Assembly (NCBI GenBank): GCA_016936035.1
Contig: JAFGPU010000302.1
Coordinates: 1-5,552, forward strand
Source: Acidimicrobiales bacterium
GTDB taxonomy: Bacteria; Actinomycetota; Acidimicrobiia; Acidimicrobiales; VFJN01
Reading direction: 5' to 3'
DNA length: 5,552 nt
Position 1 is the stretch's first letter; the number at the start of each line of letters is the position of its first letter. Below the pieces are notes generated by a model. It saw nothing but the letters and a program-made list of their open reading frames with translations, was not told the DNA's origin and did no database searches. A program made the position numbers and the translations under genes. Shown here in pieces: positions 1 to 5,552 of the stretch.

Positions 1-332
1 AGCTGCCACGCCTCCAGGGCGCGCTCGACGTCCGCGTCGGTCATCGGGGCGTCGTCCTCGGCGACCGGCCCGACCTCGTGGGGACGGGCGTCGCGCCGGC
101 GGTACCGGTCGGTCACGACGTTGCGGGCGATGGCGAACAGCCAGCCGGGCAGGGTCCCGCGCTGCGGGTCGAACCGGTCGGCGTACCGCCAGGCACGCAG
201 CAGCGTGTCCTGGACCACCTCCTCCGCCGCCCCGGCGTCGCCGAGCCGGCGCCAGGCGAACAGGTACAGGGCCCCCGCCCAGTCGGCGTGCAGCTGCTCG
301 ATCGACCGGATCCGGTCCGTCGGCACGTCCAT
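1..332 (-). CDS. ECF RNA polymerase sigma factor, N-terminal part (cut by window edge)
   Basis: Encodes the first 110 residues of an extracytoplasmic-function sigma factor, which would direct RNA polymerase to a small stress or envelope regulon. Region 2 is clear: a helix around residues 10-30 (QLHADWAGALYLFAWRRLGD), then EEVVQDTLLRAWRYADRF (37-54), and the -10-recognising segment GWLFAIARNVVTDRYRRR (63-80). The sequence then enters an acidic linker (91-103) and the start of region 4 before leaving the window, so the region 4 helix-turn-helix is not visible. The ATG at 332-330 is preceded by GGAGGG (342-337) at 4 nt, which supports this start. It lies 13 bp after the lipoprotein stop codon on the same strand, so co-transcription is likely. 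ECF genes are often followed by an anti-sigma gene; any such gene would be beyond position 1. The family call is firm; the subgroup is not resolved. Confidence 0.93.
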   Translation of the reverse strand, partial: MDVPTDRIRSIEQLHADWAGALYLFAWRRLGDAGAAEEVVQDTLLRAWRYADRFDPQRGTLPGWLFAIARNVVTDRYRRRDARPHEVGPVAEDDAPMTDADVERALEAWQ

Positions 333-345
333 CCGGCCCTCCGGC

Positions 346-837
346 TCAGTATGCCGGGCCGTCCACGCCCGTCGCCGACGTCTCCGTCCCGGCCCCGGCC
401 ACGTCGTGGATGGCGGCGCCGTCGGGCGCCAGGACCCACCAGACCTCGCCGACGCCCTGGCCGGTCACGTCCCCCGGCGCGCTGTCGGCGGCGTACAGGT
501 ACAGCGGGTGCCCCGCGTAGGTGGCCTGCGTGGACCCGTCGGGACGCGTGATCGTGCCGACCAGCGCCGGGTCGGCGTCCCCGGTGGCCTCCGCCGGCCC
601 GGCCACCGGCGGCCAGGTCTCGGCGCACGCGTCCGTGCACGCGCTCTCGCCCTCGGGGTCGCTGTCGAACAGGTACAGGGTCCGTCCGTCGCCGTCCACG
701 AGCACCGTGCCGAGGTCGGTGCTCGCGGTGTCGAGGGTGACCGCGGCGTCGGCGGTCCCCGCCGTGTCGGCAGTGTCGTCGCCGCCGCAGCCGGCGAGCA
801 GCACGGCGGCGAGCAGGAGCAGGGCGATCGGTCGCAT
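346..837 (-). CDS. Lipoprotein with two Lipoprotein_15 (COG4315-type) repeats
   Basis: A 163-residue predicted lipoprotein. It opens with a short signal peptide, MRPIALLLLAAVLLAGC, with a clean lipobox L14-A15-G16-C17; Cys17 would be lipidated by Lgt. A low-complexity Asp/Thr/Ala linker (19-40) follows, then two copies of the secreted repeat of unknown function (PF03640, COG4315). Each copy carries the Y-x-[FWY]-x-x-D motif: Y55-L-F57-D-S-D60 and Y113-L-Y115-A-A-D118. The first repeat has the usual Cys pair (C67, C71) followed by TWPPV; the second ends in EVWWVLAPDG (131-140). The biochemical role of this family is not established. I chose the ATG at 837-835, with GAGG 5 nt upstream, over the in-frame GTG at 861. 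That GTG would add PPTDEAP ahead of an already complete signal peptide, and the GGAGGAG next to it probably lies at or before the transcription start. The gene heads the sigma-factor operon. Confidence 0.9.
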   Translation of the reverse strand: MRPIALLLLAAVLLAGCGGDDTADTAGTADAAVTLDTASTDLGTVLVDGDGRTLYLFDSDPEGESACTDACAETWPPVAGPAEATGDADPALVGTITRPDGSTQATYAGHPLYLYAADSAPGDVTGQGVGEVWWVLAPDGAAIHDVAGAGTETSATGVDGPAY

Positions 838-866
838 GGGTGCCTCGTCCGTCGGTGGCACCTCCT

Positions 867-894
867 CCTACGCACGGGGTGGCCGATCGGTTCA
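867..894 (-). promoter_or_regulatory. Candidate ECF-type promoter for the lipoprotein/sigma operon
   Basis: Read on the minus strand, TGAACC (894-889) is followed after exactly 16 nt by CGTAGG (872-867). An AAC-containing -35 and a CGT -10 at this spacing are typical of ECF sigma promoters. As I recall, the mycobacterial SigL consensus is TGAACC-N16-18-CGT. Transcription would start near 864-860, giving a leader of about 25 nt before the ATG at 837 and placing the GGAGGAG at 868-862 in or beside the promoter. Self-regulation by the sigma factor encoded downstream is inferred from the motif and gene order. Confidence 0.6.
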
Positions 895-931
895 CGCCCC
901 CGCCGCGGTCGGGGCCCGCGGAGGACACCCG

Positions 932-945
932 TACGCTCCCCGGGC

Positions 946-946
<1 letters not shown>
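932..946 (+). promoter_or_regulatory. Possible -10 element and leaderless start for the ABC-F gene
   Basis: TACGCT (932-937) fits the TANNNT -10 pattern and lies 8 nt before the ATG at 946. No Shine-Dalgarno sequence sits at normal distance; the nearest purine run, GGAGGA (920-925), is 20 nt from the start. Transcription may therefore begin at or next to the start codon, which is common in actinobacteria. No convincing -35 is visible (TCGGGG at 909-914 with a 17-nt spacer). Confidence 0.35.
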
Positions 947-2660
<1,714 letters not shown>

Positions 2661-2667
<7 letters not shown>

Positions 2668-2679
2668 CCCCTCCAGTCC
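2661..2679 (+). terminator. Small stem-loop overlapping the ABC-F stop codon
   Basis: GGACTG (2661-2666) and CAGTCC (2674-2679) are exact inverted repeats around a 7-nt loop, extendable by one T-G pair. The TGA stop (2665-2667) lies partly in the stem. No T-run follows (next bases are GGGGGATGATC), so it lacks the classical intrinsic terminator form. It could be a weak or U-less terminator, a 3' end stabiliser, or chance in GC-rich DNA. Confidence 0.25.
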
Positions 2680-2727
2680 GGGGGATGATCTGCCGTAACC
2701 AACCACGGACCTTCTCCAGGGGGCTGT

Positions 2728-4011
2728 GTGCGTCGTCGTGCCGTGCTGCTGGCCACCGTGGCCTGCCTCACGACCGTCGTGCCCGCGCTGGCGGTGCCCG
2801 CCCCACCGACGACGAGCGCCGCGCCGAGCCTGCAGGAGCTGGAGCGACTCCGCGACCAGCTGGCGTCCGCCAACGGGGACCTCGAGGCGCTCGACGCCGC
2901 CATCGCGAGCGCCACGGGCGAGCTGGACGAGATCGAGGGGCGGCTGCTGGTCGCGGCGACCGACCTGGCGGCGGTCCGCGACGAGCTCGTCCTGGCCGAG
3001 CAGGCCCGTGCCGACGCCGCCGACGCCGCGGCCACCGCCACCTCGGCGCTGGTCGCCGCCACGGCCGAGCTCGACCGGGCCCGCGCCGAGGCGGCGGCGC
3101 AACGCGACGCCCTCTCCTCTCGGATCCGCTCGATGTGGAAGTACGGCGGCACCGACCCGGGGACGCTCGTGCTGGAGGGCCTGGCACGCAGCGAGACGCT
3201 CCACGACGCGTCGACCACCCTGCGCACCGTCGAGGGCCTCGTCGAGACGGACCACGCGCTGGTCGCCGACGCCGCGACGGCCACCCGCGCCGAGACCGAG
3301 GTGCGGGCCCGCGTCGCGGCTGCGCAGCGCAGGGCCCGCGCCGCGGAGGCTCGCGCTGCCGCCGAGCGCGACCGGGTCGCGGCGCTGGTCGCGCGCCAGA
3401 GCTCGCTGGTGGCCGCCATCGACCTCGAGCGCGACGCCAAGGCGGGCGTGCTGGCGACCCTGGCCGCCGACCGCCTGGCGGCGGCTCGGCTGGTGACGCA
3501 GCTGGACACCCGCGTCACCGAGATGGCGGGCGCCCTGGCCGCCGCGTTGCTGGAGGCGAACCCGGACGCGAGCTTCGACGGCCCGGTCCCGGCCTGGGCC
3601 GCCGGCCTGCCGGCCCGGGGCCGTGACCTGTCCCCGGCCATCGCCGGGGCGGCGGCCGTGGCCGGTGTCGACGCCCGGCTGTTCGCCGCCCTCGTGTGGT
3701 CCGAGTCCAACTTCCACCCCGGCGCCGTCTCGCACGCCGGGGCCGTGGGGCTGACGCAGCTGATGCCCGGCACCGCCGCCGGGCTGGGGGTCGACCCGTG
3801 GGACCCGGTGCAGAACCTGGTGGGCGGCGCGCGCTATCTGCGGATCCAGCTCGAGCGGTTCGGCACGGCCGACCTCGCCCTGGCGGCGTACAACGCGGGC
3901 CCGGGCCGCGTCGAGGCGGCGGGGCGGCGGATCCCCGAGATCACGGAGACCCAGCTCTACGTGCTGCGCGTGCTGGAGCGCTTCGAGGCCCTGGCCGGCT
4001 TCGACGCGTGA
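2728..4011 (+). CDS. Secreted coiled-coil lytic transglycosylase (SLT domain)
   Basis: A 427-residue predicted exported peptidoglycan hydrolase that would cleave the MurNAc-GlcNAc bond to form 1,6-anhydro ends. The signal peptide is [22 protein letters not shown], with probable cleavage after A22. Residues 35-130 and 176-275 are long Ala/Glu/Arg-rich coiled-coil helices. Between them [19 protein letters not shown] (131-149) and SETLHD (155-160) resemble the hinge of PcsB/CwlO/EnvC-type division-hydrolase activators. A Pro/Gly linker (277-300) leads into the SLT domain (about 301-425). There the catalytic Glu is E326 in [18 protein letters not shown], followed by [10 protein letters not shown] (341-350), NLVGGARYL (363-371) and AYNAGPGRV (387-395), all intact. 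The GTG start at 2728 has AGGGGG (2718-2723) 4 nt upstream and gives a complete signal peptide. The gene begins 60 bp after the ABC-F stop; a shared transcript is possible but not shown. The enzyme class is firm; any link to FtsEX is inference. Confidence 0.93.
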   Translation: MRRRAVLLATVACLTTVVPALAVPAPPTTSAAPSLQELERLRDQLASANGDLEALDAAIASATGELDEIEGRLLVAATDLAAVRDELVLAEQARADAADAAATATSALVAATAELDRARAEAAAQRDALSSRIRSMWKYGGTDPGTLVLEGLARSETLHDASTTLRTVEGLVETDHALVADAATATRAETEVRARVAAAQRRARAAEARAAAERDRVAALVARQSSLVAAIDLERDAKAGVLATLAADRLAAARLVTQLDTRVTEMAGALAAALLEANPDASFDGPVPAWAAGLPARGRDLSPAIAGAAAVAGVDARLFAALVWSESNFHPGAVSHAGAVGLTQLMPGTAAGLGVDPWDPVQNLVGGARYLRIQLERFGTADLALAAYNAGPGRVEAAGRRIPEITETQLYVLRVLERFEALAGFDA

Positions 4012-4047
4012 ACGCGGCGCCGCCGGCCACGCCCGCACACCGTTCCC

Positions 4048-4066
4048 GCCGGTTCTCGGAATCGGC
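4048..4066 (+). promoter_or_regulatory. 19-bp imperfect palindrome, candidate operator for the Fur-family gene
   Basis: GCCGGTTCTCGGAATCGGC is an inverted repeat centred on C4057: seven of the eight arm positions are complementary and the exception is a G/T opposition (4052/4062). It ends 2 bp before the probable -10 element and covers the expected -35 zone, where a bound repressor would block RNA polymerase. Its length equals that of a classical Fur box, but it does not match the AT-rich GATAATGATAATCATTATC consensus. Autoregulation is inferred from position and symmetry alone. Confidence 0.4.
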
Positions 4067-4068
4067 TC

Positions 4069-4082
4069 TACACTGGTTCCCA
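4069..4082 (+). promoter_or_regulatory. -10 element and probable leaderless start of the Fur-family gene
   Basis: TACACT (4069-4074) is a good TANNNT -10 hexamer. It is followed by 7 nt (GGTTCCC) and then directly by the ATG at 4082. No purine-rich ribosome site occurs in the preceding 20 nt. The predicted transcription start falls at 4081-4082, so the mRNA would start at or next to the A of ATG. Confidence 0.55.
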
Positions 4083-4519
4083 TGAACGATCAGGTGCACC
4101 GCGAGATCACCCAGCAGCTGCGCCGGTCACGCCAGCGCTACACGCTCGGCCGCCGCCAGCTGGTGGAGCTGCTGCTCGACCGCCAGCGCCCCGCGACCAT
4201 CCCCGAGCTGGTGGACGCGGGGGCCCGCCAGTCACAGTCGTCCCTGTACCGCAACCTCGCCGTGCTCGAGCAGGCCGGCGCGGTGCGGCGGCTCAGCTCG
4301 GTGGACGACGTCGCCCGGTACGAGCTGGCCGAGGAGCTGACCGGCCACCACCACCACCTGGTCTGCCACCAGTGCGGTCGCATCGACGACGTGACCTTCC
4401 CGGGCACCATCGAGCGCGCGCTCGGCCAGGCGGCCGAGGCCGCCAACGAGCAGCGTGGCTACGCCGTCGACTCCCACCGCTTCGAGCTCGTCGGCACCTG
4501 CCCGGACTGCAGCGACTGA
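4082..4519 (+). CDS. Fur-family metal-dependent transcriptional regulator
   Basis: A 145-residue ferric-uptake-regulator-family repressor. The N-terminal winged helix (about 10-82) includes RYTLGRRQLVELL (19-31) and the recognition helix SQSSLYRNLAVLEQAG (51-66). The dimerisation and metal domain starts at GHHHHLVCHQCGR (88-100). Structural zinc would be held by C95/C98 and C140/C143. Regulatory-site candidates are H89-H92, E111 (GTIERAL) and H132 (DSHRFELVG), in the positions of the E. coli Fur E108 and H125 ligands. PerR has Asp where E111 lies, so this looks more like a Fur or Zur type than a peroxide sensor. Iron versus zinc specificity cannot be settled from the sequence, and no metal transporter adjoins it. 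Full length for the family. The start is supported by the adjacent -10 element and the normal N-terminal length. It lies 70 bp after the transglycosylase gene and converges on lgt. Confidence 0.92.
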   Translation: MNDQVHREITQQLRRSRQRYTLGRRQLVELLLDRQRPATIPELVDAGARQSQSSLYRNLAVLEQAGAVRRLSSVDDVARYELAEELTGHHHHLVCHQCGRIDDVTFPGTIERALGQAAEAANEQRGYAVDSHRFELVGTCPDCSD

Positions 4520-4531
4520 CGGCGACGTCAG
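4516..4531. terminator. Compact hairpin across the convergent stop codons
   Basis: CTGACG (4516-4521), loop GCGA (4522-4525) and CGTCAG (4526-4531) form a perfect 6-bp inverted repeat. On the plus strand the loop is a GNRA tetraloop, which is favourable for RNA folding. The stems contain the TGA stop of the Fur-family gene (4517-4519) and, on the other strand, that of lgt (4530-4528). The 8-bp gap between the genes is wholly inside this structure. It has no T-tract on either side, so a bidirectional terminator role is only a suggestion. Confidence 0.4.
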
Positions 4532-5379
4532 ATGGTGCGCTGGTGCTCCCGGTCGGGCATCGGCGGGTCCGACACCGCGCCACGCTCCCGCCGGACCGCC
4601 AGCACCACCGCGGCGACCACCACCAGCAGCGACACCCAGCCGTTGCGCGACAGGCCGAGCAGGCGGAAGGTCGTGTCCGTGCGGATGAGCTCGAGCAGGA
4701 ACCGCATCGTCCCGTAGCCGGCCAGGTACAGCAGGAACAGCGTGCCGCGCTGCAACCGCACGCGACGCTCGACCAGCAGGAGCGACCCGGCCAGCAGCAG
4801 GTTCCACAGGGACTCGTACAGGAACGTCGGGTGGAAGGTGGCGAACTCGGCGTAGGCGTCGGGACGGAACGCCGGGGCGATCTCGACCGCCCACGGCAGG
4901 GTCGTCGGGGTCCCGAACAGCTCCTGGTTGAAGTAGTTGCCCCAGCGGCCGATGGCCTGCGCCAGCGGGATGCCCACGGCGACGGCGTCGGCGAAGGCCG
5001 GCACGTCCCCGCCCTGGCGGCGCAGCGTCACGATCGCGGCGATCGCCCCGAACGTCAGTCCGCCGAACAGCGCCAGCCCGCCTTCCCAGATGGCGATGAC
5101 CCGCCACCAGTCGTCACCCGCGAACCGGTCGAGATGGGTGCTGACGTAGGCCAGGCGCGCTCCGAGGAACCCGAACACCACGGCCCGCATGGCCACGGTG
5201 TCGGCGAGTTCCGGGTCACCGCCGAACTGCGTGTAGCGGCGGCGGGCCACGGTCCACGCCACCAGCACCCCGGTGGCGATCAGCACGCCGTAGGCGCGCA
5301 GGTCGAAGGGACCCAGCTCGATGCCGTTCACGGACGGCGAGGGGATGGAGGCCAGCAGCTGCACGAGGAGACCGGTCAC
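4528..5379 (-). CDS. lgt: Prolipoprotein diacylglyceryl transferase
   Basis: A 283-residue integral membrane enzyme that transfers diacylglycerol from phosphatidylglycerol to the lipobox cysteine of prolipoproteins, the first step of lipoprotein maturation. The Lgt signature GRWGNYFNQELFG is complete at 144-156 (R145, N148, N151, E153). Other hallmarks are LRAYG (28-32, Y30), HPTFLYE (183-189) and GYGTMRFLLELIR (221-233; R226, E230, R233), matching the E. coli essential Arg/Glu pattern. About seven hydrophobic helices are visible, near 28-45, 63-80, 97-119, 127-142, 190-204, 213-231 and 247-263, with a charged C-terminal tail. The residue aligning with E. coli H103 is F105 (LALFGGL); this site varies in Gram-positive enzymes. 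The GTG start at 5379-5377 gives a family-like N terminus (ASIPSPS at 10-16) but has no Shine-Dalgarno sequence; GTG codon 6 is an alternative. A likely substrate is encoded at 346-837. Confidence 0.96.
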   Translation of the reverse strand: MTGLLVQLLASIPSPSVNGIELGPFDLRAYGVLIATGVLVAWTVARRRYTQFGGDPELADTVAMRAVVFGFLGARLAYVSTHLDRFAGDDWWRVIAIWEGGLALFGGLTFGAIAAIVTLRRQGGDVPAFADAVAVGIPLAQAIGRWGNYFNQELFGTPTTLPWAVEIAPAFRPDAYAEFATFHPTFLYESLWNLLLAGSLLLVERRVRLQRGTLFLLYLAGYGTMRFLLELIRTDTTFRLLGLSRNGWVSLLVVVAAVVLAVRRERGAVSDPPMPDREHQRTI

Positions 5380-5428
5380 CGGAGGGACGTCGGGAGGATG
5401 CCGGATGCAACGCCCGGCCGCGGCACGC

Positions 5429-5552
5429 TCATCCCACCGTCCGCACGGCGTCCGTGCGCAGCGCCCCGGCGACGTCCCGCACCAGCAGCACGACGAAGAA
5501 CTCCGCGACGGCGAGGACCGCGATCGAGGGCGACGCGGGCGTGCCCGCGTGA
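5429..5552 (-). CDS. C-terminal fragment of an unidentified membrane protein
   Basis: Reading the minus strand inward from the right edge gives 40 codons ending in TGA (5431-5429). The peptide has a hydrophobic stretch, IAVLAVAEFFVVLLV, followed by RDVAGALRTDAVRTVG, which resembles a last transmembrane helix and short positively charged tail. I do not recognise the family. The stop codon is 49 bp upstream of the lgt start on the same strand, so the two may be co-transcribed. The evidence is the hydrophobic pattern and strand continuity; the opposite strand is also open here (from ATG 5405) but reads as Arg/Pro/Gly-rich, typical of a shadow frame. Confidence 0.5.
   Translation of the reverse strand, partial: HAGTPASPSIAVLAVAEFFVVLLVRDVAGALRTDAVRTVG

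Noticed and set aside
257..682. Shared 15-mer cgaacaggtacaggg inside the sigma gene (near 257) and the lipoprotein gene (near 666)
   Set aside because: On the minus strand both copies encode the peptide LYLF with the same preferred codons. The flanks differ, so this is coincidence rather than a repeat element.
898..914. GC inverted repeat CCCCG/CGGGG in the divergent intergenic region
   Set aside because: A 5-bp all-GC stem with a GC-rich loop is expected by chance at this composition, and it does not line up with either predicted start.
121..945. Upstream in-frame extension of the ABC-F frame to an ATG at 121
   Set aside because: This stretch is antisense to the sigma and lipoprotein genes and has no domain. 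The ABC-F protein begins normally at the ATG at 946 (MHVLSASGL).
4005..4016. CGCG-TGAA-CGCG mini-hairpin at the transglycosylase stop codon
   Set aside because: The stem is only 4 bp and CGCG is abundant here, with no T-run after it. It is too weak to call a terminator.
5403..5434. GGATG/CATCC inverted repeat flanking a GC-rich core before lgt
   Set aside because: The arms are 5 bp with a poorly paired 22-nt interior, so it does not support a terminator or riboswitch call.

Overview
The window is very GC-rich with strongly GC-biased third codon positions. Several proteins look actinobacterial: the Fur type with GHHHHLVCHQCG, an Uup-like ABC-F protein, and an Lgt with ASIPSPS near its N terminus. 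I read it as an actinomycetote chromosome segment, possibly from a deep-branching high-GC lineage; that placement is inference. I see no mobile element, CRISPR array, tRNA, rRNA or phage gene. The content is mostly core envelope and regulatory genes, not an accessory island.

Layout. Positions 1-837 (minus strand) hold a two-gene unit: a lipoprotein with two copies of the Lipoprotein_15 repeat, then, 13 bp downstream, an ECF sigma factor cut by the left window edge. A TGAACC-N16-CGT element in front of the lipoprotein gene looks like an ECF-type promoter, so the sigma factor probably drives its own operon. A divergent gap (838-945) separates this unit from a plus-strand Uup-like ABC-F ATPase (946-2667). 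Next comes a secreted coiled-coil protein ending in an SLT lytic transglycosylase domain (2728-4011), then a Fur-family metalloregulator (4082-4519). The regulator has a leaderless-type start and a 19-bp imperfect palindrome just upstream of its -10 element. Convergent to it on the minus strand is lgt (4528-5379), only 8 bp away, with a small hairpin containing both stop codons. A fragment of an unidentified membrane-protein C terminus (5429-5552, minus) precedes lgt.

How they fit together. Most genes concern the cell envelope or its regulation: Lgt lipidates lipoproteins such as the one encoded at 346-837, the transglycosylase trims peptidoglycan, and the ECF sigma factor probably responds to an extracytoplasmic signal. 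Apart from the lipoprotein/sigma unit, I see no strong evidence that neighbours form one pathway. The points most worth checking are the ECF promoter, the palindrome before the Fur gene, the pairing of a PcsB/CwlO-like coiled coil with an SLT domain, and the hairpin between the convergent genes.
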